Below, piece after piece: positions 1 through 7,974 of a stretch of 16,361 nt of DNA (position 1 is its first letter; each line of letters begins with the position of its first letter). Below the pieces are notes generated by a model. That model was given only the letters and a program-made list of their open reading frames with translations, was not told the DNA's origin and ran no database searches. A program made the position numbers and the translations under genes. The stretch is from Sphingomonas sp. (GTDB lineage Bacteria > Pseudomonadota > Alphaproteobacteria > Sphingomonadales > Sphingomonadaceae): positions 1 to 16,361 of the forward strand of contig JAICSX010000044.1 in the NCBI GenBank assembly GCA_025936675.1. The letters run 5' to 3'.

Positions 1-294
<294 letters not shown>

Positions 295-304
295 GGGTGC
301 GTTT

Positions 305-319
305 GTTCCGGCTATGTTC
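305..319 (-). promoter_or_regulatory. LexA (SOS) box upstream of uvrA
   Basis: Read in the direction of uvrA the site is GAACATAGCCGGAAC, a direct repeat of GAAC separated by 7 nt; the other strand gives GTTC-N7-GTTC. This matches exactly the SOS box established for LexA in alphaproteobacteria such as Rhodobacter, Rhizobium and Caulobacter. It ends 10 nt before the uvrA ATG and sits one nucleotide after the predicted -10 element, where bound LexA would block transcription initiation. uvrA is a common SOS regulon member. By chance about half an exact match (both strands) is expected in 16 kb, but the position in front of uvrA makes it convincing. Confidence 0.85.
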
Positions 320-320
320 T

Positions 321-349
321 AGGTTATTGCAGCCGCACCCGACGGTCAA
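321..349 (-). promoter_or_regulatory. Predicted uvrA promoter (-35/-10)
   Basis: On the minus strand TTGACC (349-344) is followed after exactly 17 nt by TAACCT (326-321), matching 5 of 6 and 3 of 6 positions of the sigma70 consensus. The predicted start of transcription would fall inside the LexA box at 305-319. The -35 and the spacing are good; the -10 is only fair, as is common in alphaproteobacteria. Confidence 0.5.
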
Positions 350-394
350 CGCACTGCCGGACATAAATGGGGATTGTTGCGGGGAATTGCCAGC

Positions 395-1453
395 TTAGCG
401 GCGGCTGCTGCCGAGGTTGGGCAGCCGCACCGGGCCGCCACGAACCTTCGTGTGCAGCGCCACGACCTGGTGGGTCGAGGTCATGTAGATGGTGCGGCCG
501 TCAGGGCCGCCGAAGGTACAGTTCGACATTGCGACGCCCGTGGAGATGAGGCCGAGCTCCTTGCCGGCGGGCGACAGCACGTGGATTCCGCCCGGCCCGC
601 TGGCCCAGAGGTCGCCTCGCTGGTCGATGCACATACCGTCGGGCAGACCGGGCAAGCCCTTGGCGGCAAGCGCATTCATATCGGCGAAGACGCGGCGGCG
701 CGACAGCTTGCCCGCCGGGGACACGTCCCAGGCGAGGATCACCGTATTCTTGGGATCGGAATTGGAGACGTATAGCGTGCGCCCGTCGGGCGAGAAGGCG
801 ATCCCGTTCGGAAAACGGAGCTCAGATTCGACCGCGATCAGGCTGCCGTCCGGCGCGAGGCGATAGACGCGGTTGGCGGCCTGCTCCTTCAGCGGCGAGT
901 CATCGATCCCGTCCAGCCCATAGGGCGGATCGGTGAACCAGATTGCACCGTCGGGCCCGACCGCAATATCGTTCGGCGAGTTGAGCCTTTTGCCTTCGAA
1001 ACGGTCGGCGAGGACGCGCGTCGATTTGGTGGCGAGATCGAGGAGGACGATCGCACGGTCGCCCGAATCCGCCGCGAGGATTGCGCCGGTTGGTCCGGGT
1101 TTCAACCCGTTGGTCCCCGCTTCGCGGAGCCCCTTCGTCTCGGTCGCGCCGGACGGTTCGAGGAAGACGGTCGCTTTGCCCTCGCCTGGCGCCCAGCGGT
1201 ACATTCGGTTGGCCGGGACGTCACTCAGAAGCAGATAACCGCCGCGTGCGACCCAGACCGGCCCCTCAGCCCAAGTGAATCCATCCGCAATATAGCGAAC
1301 CTGCGCGTTTGGGGCGACGAGCTGCCCAAATTGAGATGAGCTCGCTTCGACCGAGCCGGCAGGCGACGTCGCCGCGGCTACTGCTGCCGACGCGCCGAGC
1401 ACCGTAATCGCAACCAGGACCGGCGCTTGCATGATCGCGGCCTTGAGATCCAT
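395..1453 (-). CDS. Exported SMP-30/gluconolactonase/LRE-like beta-propeller protein
   Basis: This is a probable periplasmic lactone hydrolase of the SMP-30/gluconolactonase family (352 aa), which open sugar or other lactones with a bound divalent metal. Residues 1-28 look like a signal peptide (MDLKAAIMQAPVLVAITVL, then ASAAVAAA). Family motifs follow in order: AEGPVW (E63), LNSPNDIAVGPDGAIWFTD (N161), FPNGIAFSPDG (N216) and LPDGMCIDQRGDLW (D272); E63, one of the Asn residues and D272 are the expected metal ligands. The ATG at 1453 is preferred because GAGG (1463-1460) sits 6 nt upstream; a longer in-frame version to 1534 would lie inside the preceding gene and spoil the signal peptide. The stop codon of the upstream TIR gene is only 8 nt away and overlaps the Shine-Dalgarno, so the two genes are probably translated from one message. 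The actual substrate is unknown. Confidence 0.85.
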   Translation of the reverse strand: MDLKAAIMQAPVLVAITVLGASAAVAAATSPAGSVEASSSQFGQLVAPNAQVRYIADGFTWAEGPVWVARGGYLLLSDVPANRMYRWAPGEGKATVFLEPSGATETKGLREAGTNGLKPGPTGAILAADSGDRAIVLLDLATKSTRVLADRFEGKRLNSPNDIAVGPDGAIWFTDPPYGLDGIDDSPLKEQAANRVYRLAPDGSLIAVESELRFPNGIAFSPDGRTLYVSNSDPKNTVILAWDVSPAGKLSRRRVFADMNALAAKGLPGLPDGMCIDQRGDLWASGPGGIHVLSPAGKELGLISTGVAMSNCTFGGPDGRTIYMTSTHQVVALHTKVRGGPVRLPNLGSSRR

Positions 1454-1461
1454 GCCGTGCC

Positions 1462-3429
1462 TCAGATCATCCGGCAGAAGGGCGGCGGGGCCTTGGCCGA
1501 GCAGACGTCGGGTTTCGTGTGCGTCGTTTTCCAATAGCGCATCAGCCCGAGCCGTTGCGCGAGTCCAGGGAAGGTCGGATCGCGGCGAGCCCCAGCCATG
1601 CTCGGATAAAAGACATAGCTGGCGGCATCGACATCGCCGCGTTGAACGACGAGCTCCACCTGCTTCAGGGCATCACTGTTGTCGTTGAGCGCACCTAGTG
1701 TCGTAATTGACAGCCGACCTGTCATTTCTGGCGGAAGCGCGGCGAGCTCTGCGGCCGCGCTTTTTTTGGCCTCAGAACTGCCCGACTGCATTGCGGCGAA
1801 GCTGTCGGTAACGGCTTTCGCCAAGGCTGCTGGAACGCCCACTTTTGGATCGTGCACAGCGGCGTCCGCGCCCGCATATTTCCCCGATAGTGGCGCCGAC
1901 ATGAGATTGATGATTGATCGCATGGCGGGGTTGTCGACGAGGTCGGCTGCGGCATCGAAATGCGGCTTCGACTGTTCCGGATAACCCCGCATGATGAGCG
2001 CTTCTCCGAGGGAGATTTGGGTGCCGCCATTCAACGGAAGCACGTCAACCGATCTGCCATACTCCTCAACGGCGTCTTTTACGCGGCCGACATCCATCAG
2101 GAAATTGCCGTAGAGGTGATGTTCGCAGCCGCACGCGAGCGCACGCGCCGCGATCCCCTGCTTGAGCAAAGCCTCTCTTCCGACCAAGTCCGTGGGATCG
2201 ATCAGATAGTTTTTGATGGAATATGCTTCACTGTTTGACGGATCGAGGCGAATAGCTTTGTCCGCGGCGGCGAGGGCTTCCTTGCGCAATGCGTCGCGTT
2301 TCGGGCCGGTCGGCTGAGCAAGCGCCGATTGCATGGCTGCGCCTTCGACTGCCGACCAGCCCCAGGAGAAATCGGGAACAGCAGCGACGACCTTGTGCGC
2401 TGAATCGAGCGCTTTGGTCGGCGACGATTCACTGCAGACCTGGAGATAATCAATCATCACCTGATCGGAGAGCGACTTCGGATAAGTCGATGCTCCGAAG
2501 AGGCCGCATCGCACCGCGGCGCTTGCGTCGACCGCCGACCAACGCGGGACCTTTGCGAGACTAGACGCATCATAGCTGTGCGTTTCGGTCAGCAATGTGG
2601 CGCCCGATCGTTCGTTGGTGAGGCTCGTGATCACCTTCACCTTGTCGCCTTCGTGGCGAATGCTTCCGCTCAGCGCATAAGCAGGTGCGTTACCCGGCGG
2701 CGGCCCCGATGCCTTCGAAACGCTTATCACTCCCTCATCATTGAACGCGGCGTCAATCTCATCCGCGAAGGCCTGGGGCATGGTTGGCGGAAGGTCGGGC
2801 GAAAGGCGCTGGAACCCGGCAAGGCGCACTTGCATCGTGTGTTGAGCGGCGGCAGATCCGCGCAGGAACCACCATGAGCTGCCGCCAATCGCGATGACGA
2901 CCACTGCGGCGGCAGCGATCAGGAGCGGCTTGGTTGAATGCAGCTTGGCGCGACGGATTGGTGACCGGCCACCTTCCGCCGAGGTGGCCGCCGAACCGCC
3001 CGCCTGGTCGATCTTCCGCACGAGCGAATCGAGCGACTTGTCCCACCCTTCGAACGCGTCGATCCACTGTCGGGTGGAGAGCTCGTAAGCGAAGGCGTCG
3101 CTCGGCTCGACGTCCTCGATGCGGAGCGCCATCACCGGCACTCGGTAGCGGCTGGCGAGCGACAGCTCCTTCTTGATCTCGTCGCTATTGTTCGCCGCGT
3201 CGGAGAAGACCAGCACCATCGCGCGCGATCCGCGCAATGCCCGAACGATGGACTCCTGATAATTCTCGCCGGGCTCGACGTCGCGGGTCGAGATCCAGCA
3301 TTTGGTGCCGCGGCGTTCGATCGCCTTGCAGACGGCAAGTGCTTCCTTGCGATCGGCAGTCGCGTAGCTGATGAAAACCGGCTGCGTCAGCGCGCGATCG
3401 TCACTCGATACAGGCCCCGGTTCATTCAC
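1462..3429 (-). CDS. TIR domain protein with one transmembrane helix and a TolB/FlgO-like plus TPR C-terminal region
   Basis: Numbering from the GTG at 3429 (655 aa). Residues about 16-140 are a bacterial TIR domain: VFISYATADRKEALAV, CWISTRDVEPGENYQESIV, LVFSDAANNSDEI and RQWIDAFEGW. E59, in YQESI, aligns with the catalytic Glu of NAD-cleaving TIR domains. A transmembrane helix lies at about 167-189 (KPLLIAAAAVVVIAIGG). The rest, probably periplasmic, has a short TolB/FlgO-like beta region (about 200-295, with YALSGSIRHEGDKVKVITSL) and then TPR-like helices (about 330-560) resembling the sensor part of CadC-type regulators. The GTG is preferred because GGGGG lies 6 nt upstream and the 14 codons before it do not share the gene's codon bias; an ATG at 3471 in the same frame is the alternative. 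The next gene starts 8 nt after its stop. The role is unknown: signalling or NAD+ cleavage is possible, and no defence partner gene is adjacent. Confidence 0.82.
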   Translation of the reverse strand: MNEPGPVSSDDRALTQPVFISYATADRKEALAVCKAIERRGTKCWISTRDVEPGENYQESIVRALRGSRAMVLVFSDAANNSDEIKKELSLASRYRVPVMALRIEDVEPSDAFAYELSTRQWIDAFEGWDKSLDSLVRKIDQAGGSAATSAEGGRSPIRRAKLHSTKPLLIAAAAVVVIAIGGSSWWFLRGSAAAQHTMQVRLAGFQRLSPDLPPTMPQAFADEIDAAFNDEGVISVSKASGPPPGNAPAYALSGSIRHEGDKVKVITSLTNERSGATLLTETHSYDASSLAKVPRWSAVDASAAVRCGLFGASTYPKSLSDQVMIDYLQVCSESSPTKALDSAHKVVAAVPDFSWGWSAVEGAAMQSALAQPTGPKRDALRKEALAAADKAIRLDPSNSEAYSIKNYLIDPTDLVGREALLKQGIAARALACGCEHHLYGNFLMDVGRVKDAVEEYGRSVDVLPLNGGTQISLGEALIMRGYPEQSKPHFDAAADLVDNPAMRSIINLMSAPLSGKYAGADAAVHDPKVGVPAALAKAVTDSFAAMQSGSSEAKKSAAAELAALPPEMTGRLSITTLGALNDNSDALKQVELVVQRGDVDAASYVFYPSMAGARRDPTFPGLAQRLGLMRYWKTTHTKPDVCSAKAPPPFCRMI

Positions 3430-3651
3430 GGCGCGCCCCCAGCCGCAGTGTCGGAAAGTTGTACGATGCATTCAACCAAAAGCAAATGCGGACGCCCACT
3501 TGGCGTCGCGGGATGGGCCACCGGTTTGACAAGTATCTGAAGGGAAGCCGCTGAAATGCCGCGGCTCGGCGCAACCCGGTTACGTGAATTGACCTAGAGA
3601 CGAGCGCCACCCGATCCACAATGCTCCTAACTTGTGTTACGGAGTGAATCT

Positions 3652-3933
3652 ATGACGGGGCGCCTTTCCGGTTATTCCAAGCGCGCTCCGCGCGTGGATG
3701 TCAGCCGTCCAGCTGTCATGATCAACTCCGACGGTGGCGAGACCGACGTTCTGATTCTTGACGTTTCCAGCGGCGGCTTTCGGCTCAAATTCGGGGAAAG
3801 CCCGCGTATCGGCGAGTTCGTAACGTTGCGGGTCGAGCATCAGGAGGAGATTCCCGCGCAGATCCGTTGGGTGCTTGGCTCGGAGGCAGGCGGCGTGTTC
3901 CTTGCGCCGGTAGATTATTCGAATCTTGGGTGA
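3652..3933 (+). CDS. PilZ domain protein
   Basis: This is a 93-residue single-domain protein of the PilZ family, small cytoplasmic receptors for the second messenger cyclic di-GMP. The N-terminal arginine motif is seen as KRAPRVDVSR (residues 10-19) and the second motif as DVSSGGFRLKF (DxSxxG, about residues 38-48), followed by the usual beta-strands (GEFVTLRVEH, QIRWVLGSEAGGVFL). The spacing is that of short alphaproteobacterial PilZ proteins. The ATG at 3652 has GGAG at 3641-3644 with a 7-nt gap, so it is preferred over the in-frame GTG at 3634. The gene is divergent from the TIR gene, with a 222-nt gap holding no convincing promoter. A tiny Arg-rich ORF begins 18 nt after the stop. Which process it controls cannot be told from here. 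Confidence 0.88.
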   Translation: MTGRLSGYSKRAPRVDVSRPAVMINSDGGETDVLILDVSSGGFRLKFGESPRIGEFVTLRVEHQEEIPAQIRWVLGSEAGGVFLAPVDYSNLG

Positions 3934-3951
3934 GCGTTGAAAGGGTGCGTG

Positions 3952-4095
3952 ATGGCCGATCAGGACAAGGGCGCGAGCACATCGGATGAGCGTCGGCAAG
4001 GCGATCGCCGGCAAGCTGGAGAGCGGAGGAAGGACGCTCGCGAACGGCCGGACGGGCGCCCCAGTGATCGCAGGAGTGGCGACCGGCGCAAATAG
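3952..4095 (+). CDS. Small Arg/Asp-rich repetitive ORF downstream of PilZ
   Basis: This 47-codon ORF runs from the ATG at 3952 to TAG at 4093-4095, 18 nt after the PilZ stop, with an AAAGGG upstream as a possible ribosome binding site. The product is very hydrophilic, with 13 arginines. RR pairs occur at residues 14-15, 19-20, 25-26, 40-41 and 45-46, in the repeated contexts DERRQGDRRQAGERRK and SDRRSGDRRK. There is no signal peptide or hydrophobic segment. Such composition would suit a disordered tail or a nucleic-acid-binding peptide, but no family was recognised. It could be a genuine short gene co-transcribed with PilZ, or untranslated 3' sequence. It ends 12 nt before the convergent thpR stop codon. 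Confidence 0.45.
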   Translation: MADQDKGASTSDERRQGDRRQAGERRKDARERPDGRPSDRRSGDRRK

Positions 4096-4107
4096 TTCGA
4101 TCCTGCT

Positions 4108-4641
4108 TTAGCGAAGCGGGTAGCTGGCCACCGGCTCGTAGTGCGCGCCGTGTCGCGACAGGCGGCTTTCGAACAGGATGAAGTCGCGCACCTCGAAGGG
4201 CGCCGACGCGAGGCCCTGCTCGCGTTGGAGGAAATCGGCGACTTCACGGTTTCGACGGCCCTTCCAACGTGCCAAGGTTATGTGGGGGAAGAAAACGCGC
4301 CGCTCCGGTTTAAGGCCGACCTGCTGACAGACTCTTTCGATTTTGGCGGCGAGCGCCGAGACGGGCGGTTTCGGTTCTATGCCCGCCCACAAGGCGCCGC
4401 TGCTGCGCTGCTCGAAACGGCCGACGCCGGCGATCGCTATTGAGAAGGACGGCGAGCGAACGCGGCCAAGCGCATCGGCAAGATCGTCCGCGAGCGGCCG
4501 ATCGACCTCACCCGCAAAGCGCAAGGTCAGGTGCAACTGCTCGTCTTCCTGCCAGCGGAAGTCCGGGCTGTCGTCCATCGCGTCGATCAGCAGGTCGCGG
4601 ATCTGTTCCGGCGGACGGATGGCAACGAACAGTCGATGCAC
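4108..4641 (-). CDS. thpR: RNA 2',3'-cyclic phosphodiesterase (2H/LigT family)
   Basis: ThpR hydrolyses RNA 2',3'-cyclic phosphates to 2'-phosphomonoesters and, in vitro, ligates tRNA halves; it is cytoplasmic. The 177-residue product has the family's N-terminus (HRLFVAIRPPEQIRDLL) and both catalytic HxTx motifs: HLTLRF with H37 and T39, and HITLAR with H120 and T122. Length is normal for the family. The GTG at 4641 is chosen because family proteins begin right at this strand; a GTG at 4677 would add 12 residues and overlap the upstream gene by 32 nt. No strong Shine-Dalgarno is visible for either start. The stop codon of the Asp-box protein lies 4 nt before the chosen start, so translational coupling is likely. 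The 3' end faces the PilZ unit, with a 7-bp GC-containing hairpin (4102-4120) at the junction. Confidence 0.9.
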   Translation of the reverse strand: MHRLFVAIRPPEQIRDLLIDAMDDSPDFRWQEDEQLHLTLRFAGEVDRPLADDLADALGRVRSPSFSIAIAGVGRFEQRSSGALWAGIEPKPPVSALAAKIERVCQQVGLKPERRVFFPHITLARWKGRRNREVADFLQREQGLASAPFEVRDFILFESRLSRHGAHYEPVASYPLR

Positions 4642-4645
4642 GGGA

Positions 4646-7600
4646 TCAGGGCAGGTCGACCCCGCCCGAGGCTTCACCGAGATTGAGCTCGTTCTCCGGC
4701 GGCACGGTGATCGGCTGAATGCCCGCTGACGTCAGCGCGTTGTTGAGCTGGAGGAGATCGCCGGTTTTCACCTTCTGCCACGCCGCCCAGTCGCCGTTGA
4801 CCTGCGCGATCGTCTCGAGCGCCGTCTGGCGAAGCGCATCGCTCGGCGCGGTGTCGCTGCCCTCGGCCGAGGTCTCTAGTGAAGCCAGCGTTCCGCTTGC
4901 GCCTCCGAAACCGGCGTGCGGTCCTTTCGGCGGCTGAAGCTTGGCCTGAAGCGCTTTCGCCTGGGCAAGCAGAGCCGGATCGTGGATCGACGCAATACGC
5001 TTCTCCAACTGGTCGCGGACCGCCTGCGTCTCCGCATAACCGCGCCACGCGATCTCCATCGGCGCGTAAAGGCTCTCGGAGAATTGCCGCGCCGCGCCGT
5101 ATTCGGCGTTGATCACACGCGGGTCGGCGACGATCTCGACCGGTACTTGCTGGCTCTTGCCGTCGACCGTCAGCACGGCGGTGTAGCGCCCGGGCTCGAC
5201 GAATTGGCCGCGCGGATCCACCGGCGTGTCGAGGCCCCACACGGCCGCGATGCTGTAATTATATTCGACCGCCTTCGGACGCGGGCGGCGCATGTCCCAC
5301 ACCCAGCGATGCTCGCCGGGAGCGGCCGACAGGATCGGCTGCGGCTTGACCCACTCAGCCTGGAAGTAACGCTCGGCTGACGGCTTTTCCGGCACGTCAT
5401 TGCTCGAGAAGCGGCGGACGACCGCGCCCGAGGAGTCGCGGATTTCGAGCGTCACCGGTCCGCTCGGCGCATTTGCCAGCCAATAATCCAAGACGACGCC
5501 CTCGGGCGGGTTCTCGCCAACCGGAGTCTCCGGCGTCAGCGGCGTATCGTGATTGTTGTTAAAGCGGACTCGGACTGCCGGCGCTGGCGCGAACAGGTGG
5601 AAGGGCTCCACGGCCGTTGCGGGCTGCAGCTGCCGAAGCAGTGCGAGGTCGCCGAGCACCCAGATCGCTCGGCCCTGGGTGGCGGTGATGAGATCATCGC
5701 CGTGCACCAGCAGGTCGCGCGCCCAGGCGGTCGGCAAATTCTGCTGCAGCGGCTGCCAGTTGTCGCCATCGTCGAAGCTGACGAACACGCCGGTCTCGTT
5801 GCCGGCGTAGAGCAGTCCGGAACGGACCGGGTCGGCGCGGACGGCGGTGACCACCTGTCCATCGGGAAGGCCGCGCGTGATCTCCGTCCAGCTCTTGCCG
5901 CCGTCATGCGTTCGGAAGACATGCGGCCGCCAGTCGTCGATCCGGTGCCCGTCAGCCACTGCGTACGCCGTTTCAGGATCGAGCGGTGAAAGGTCGATGC
6001 TGGCGATCTTGCTCCACGGGCGGATGCCCGGGAGCGTTGCCTGGGTCCAAGTGGCGCCGCCGTCGCGCGTGATGCCGATGATCCCGCTGTCGCTACCGGT
6101 CCAGACTTCGGAAGGCGAATGCGGTGACGGCTCGATCGAAATGATGGTGCCGTAGCCGCAGGGGAGGGCCGCCTCGGCGGTGACGTCGCCGTCACAATTC
6201 GTGGCGCCTGCGCGCTTGCCGACCAGGTCTGGGCTGATGATCGACCAGTGAGTTCCCTGATCGGTGCTTTTGAACAGGACGTCGCCGCCAAGGTAGAGCG
6301 CCGGCGGACCGCTGCGCGAGGCGACAAGCGGAGTCACCCAGTTGAAGTGATGCGCTACAGTCGTCGGCCGCGCGCCGTAATTGCTGAGCGGCCAGGGCGA
6401 GACGTCGGTAACCTGCCCGGTGCGCGCGTCCCAGCGGCTGACCCGCCCGCCGAGGCCGGAACCGTAAATGATGTTCGGATCGACGGGATCGGGGATGTCG
6501 AAGTCGCGCTCGTCGCCGCCGACCGGATGCCAGTCGCGCCAACTGATGTCGCCATAGTCGCTGCGGCTGGCGATCGCGACCGTGCCGCTGTCCTGCTGGC
6601 CCGCGTAGACCCAGTAAGGGAAGCGGTTGTCTGCAGCGAGGTGATAGAGCTGCCCCGTCGGCTGGTTGTACCAGCTGCTCCACGTACGGCCGCCGTTGAC
6701 GGTGATGGACGCGCCCTGGTCGGAACCTTCGGCGATGTGGCCGGGGTTCTTCGGATCGACCCAGATTGAATGGTAATCGTCGCCGCCGGGGCTTCCGCGG
6801 AAGATATCACAATTTGCGCCGCCGTTGGTGCAGCGCCGGATCGACTGGCCCGTTAGATAGACGACGTCGGAATTCCGCGGGTCGACTGTCACCCGATTGA
6901 AATAATAATTGGAGAAGGCGCTGCCCGGATTGGCGCGCTTCCAATGCGCGCCGCCGTCATCGGATCGCCACAGCCCGCCGTTGGTCTTGGAGTCGACGTC
7001 GGCATAGACGCGGATACCGCCGCCCTTTCGTGCAACGGCGAGGCTGATGCGGCCGAGCGGGCCCGTCGGCCAGCCGCCGCCGGTCAGCCGGTGCCAGTGC
7101 ACCCCTTGATCATCTGAGCGCCACACGGCGCTTCCGGGGCCCGAGATCTCCGTGAAGTAGCTTTGCCAGGGATATTGCCGCGCTTCCCAGGTGGACGCGA
7201 ACAGGGTGCGCGCGTTGCGTGGGTCGCTGGCGATGTCGTTGACGCCGGTGAAGCCGCCGGGCGCGAGGACGTGCGACCAGGTCCTGCCGCCATCGGTCGA
7301 GCGATAGATTCCGCGCGCGTCACTCGCCCCGAAGAAATGGCCGACAGCGCCGACGACGACCACGTCGGGGTTCGTCGGGCTGACCCAAATGCGCCCAACA
7401 TATTTGGTGTCGTGGAGGCCAAGTTCCGTCCATGTCTTGCCGCCGTCGCTCGACTTGTAGACCCCGCGGCCGGACTGGACGTCGTAGCGCGGCTCGGGCT
7501 GACCGCCACCGACGTAGATGACGTTCGGATTGGAGGGCGCGATCGCGATGGCGCCGATCGCCGAGCTTCCGCCCTTGTCGAACAGTGATGTCCACGTGCG

Positions 7601-7825
7601 GCCGGCGTCGTCTGTCTTCCACACGCCGCCGCCCGAAGCACCGAAGTAGAAGGTGTTGGGCTTGCTCGGGACGCCCTCGATCATCTCGGCCCAGCCGGCC
7701 CGGAACGGGCCAAGCAGACGCCAGCGGAGCGAGGAATAGAGCGACGGATCGACAGGAGCCGCAGAGGCAGCAGAACTCATTGCAGCACCGGAGAGCAGCA
7801 AGGCAGCGATCGAACTGCGAAACAT
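4646..7825 (-). CDS. Exported sortilin/VPS10-like Asp-box (BNR) beta-propeller protein
   Basis: This is a secreted protein of about 1059 residues of the WD40/YVTN/BNR-like, sortilin N-terminal type, often labelled glycosyl hydrolase although the catalytic role is unproven. Residues 1-23 form a signal peptide (MFRSSIAALLLSGAAMSSAA). The next 730 residues carry about ten Asp-box-like repeats, for example KTDDAGRTW (70), KSSDGGKTW (124), RSTDGGRTW (175), RSDDGGAHW (287), KSTDQGTHW (519), RTHDGGKSW (638) and SFDDGDNW (683), enough for two propellers. About 775-915 looks like Ig/FlgD-type beta domains (GPVTLEIRDSSGAVVRRF; EPGRYTAVLTVDG), and the last 130 residues are helical. The ATG at 7825 has GGAGGGG 9 nt upstream and begins the signal peptide; a GTG at 7846 is in frame but less likely. 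thpR follows after 4 nt. A role in extracellular polymer or protein binding is possible but not shown. Confidence 0.87.
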   Translation of the reverse strand: MFRSSIAALLLSGAAMSSAASAAPVDPSLYSSLRWRLLGPFRAGWAEMIEGVPSKPNTFYFGASGGGVWKTDDAGRTWTSLFDKGGSSAIGAIAIAPSNPNVIYVGGGQPEPRYDVQSGRGVYKSSDGGKTWTELGLHDTKYVGRIWVSPTNPDVVVVGAVGHFFGASDARGIYRSTDGGRTWSHVLAPGGFTGVNDIASDPRNARTLFASTWEARQYPWQSYFTEISGPGSAVWRSDDQGVHWHRLTGGGWPTGPLGRISLAVARKGGGIRVYADVDSKTNGGLWRSDDGGAHWKRANPGSAFSNYYFNRVTVDPRNSDVVYLTGQSIRRCTNGGANCDIFRGSPGGDDYHSIWVDPKNPGHIAEGSDQGASITVNGGRTWSSWYNQPTGQLYHLAADNRFPYWVYAGQQDSGTVAIASRSDYGDISWRDWHPVGGDERDFDIPDPVDPNIIYGSGLGGRVSRWDARTGQVTDVSPWPLSNYGARPTTVAHHFNWVTPLVASRSGPPALYLGGDVLFKSTDQGTHWSIISPDLVGKRAGATNCDGDVTAEAALPCGYGTIISIEPSPHSPSEVWTGSDSGIIGITRDGGATWTQATLPGIRPWSKIASIDLSPLDPETAYAVADGHRIDDWRPHVFRTHDGGKSWTEITRGLPDGQVVTAVRADPVRSGLLYAGNETGVFVSFDDGDNWQPLQQNLPTAWARDLLVHGDDLITATQGRAIWVLGDLALLRQLQPATAVEPFHLFAPAPAVRVRFNNNHDTPLTPETPVGENPPEGVVLDYWLANAPSGPVTLEIRDSSGAVVRRFSSNDVPEKPSAERYFQAEWVKPQPILSAAPGEHRWVWDMRRPRPKAVEYNYSIAAVWGLDTPVDPRGQFVEPGRYTAVLTVDGKSQQVPVEIVADPRVINAEYGAARQFSESLYAPMEIAWRGYAETQAVRDQLEKRIASIHDPALLAQAKALQAKLQPPKGPHAGFGGASGTLASLETSAEGSDTAPSDALRQTALETIAQVNGDWAAWQKVKTGDLLQLNNALTSAGIQPITVPPENELNLGEASGGVDLP

Positions 7826-7974
7826 CGGCAAGGTCCCCTCCGGCACTGCGTCGCAAAGTGATTGCTAGGCCGTGCGGCTGACTGCTGCAACGGCGCTCGG
7901 CAAGTGAAATCACCCAGCAGTTCCAATCTGCGAAACCTCATGCCACAAGGAATGACCAACTGTGGGGGCGTTGG

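Noticed and set aside
1462..3429. TIR gene as part of an antiphage defence system (Thoeris or CBASS-like)
   Set aside because: No ThsA, cyclase, SAVED or other effector gene is adjacent; the neighbours are a lactonase-like propeller and a PilZ protein, and the domain order fits a membrane sensor better.
3526..3594. Promoters for PilZ from TTGACA at 3526 or TTGACC at 3589
   Set aside because: Neither has an acceptable -10 element at 16-18 nt spacing.
4102..4120. Hairpin between the PilZ unit and thpR as a bidirectional terminator
   Set aside because: The 7-bp stem includes a wobble, overlaps the thpR stop codon and has no T-run on either strand.
4674..5240. Open frame of 188 codons on the minus strand
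   Set aside because: It is an out-of-frame shadow of the Asp-box protein, with an Arg-rich composition typical of shifted GC-rich coding sequence.
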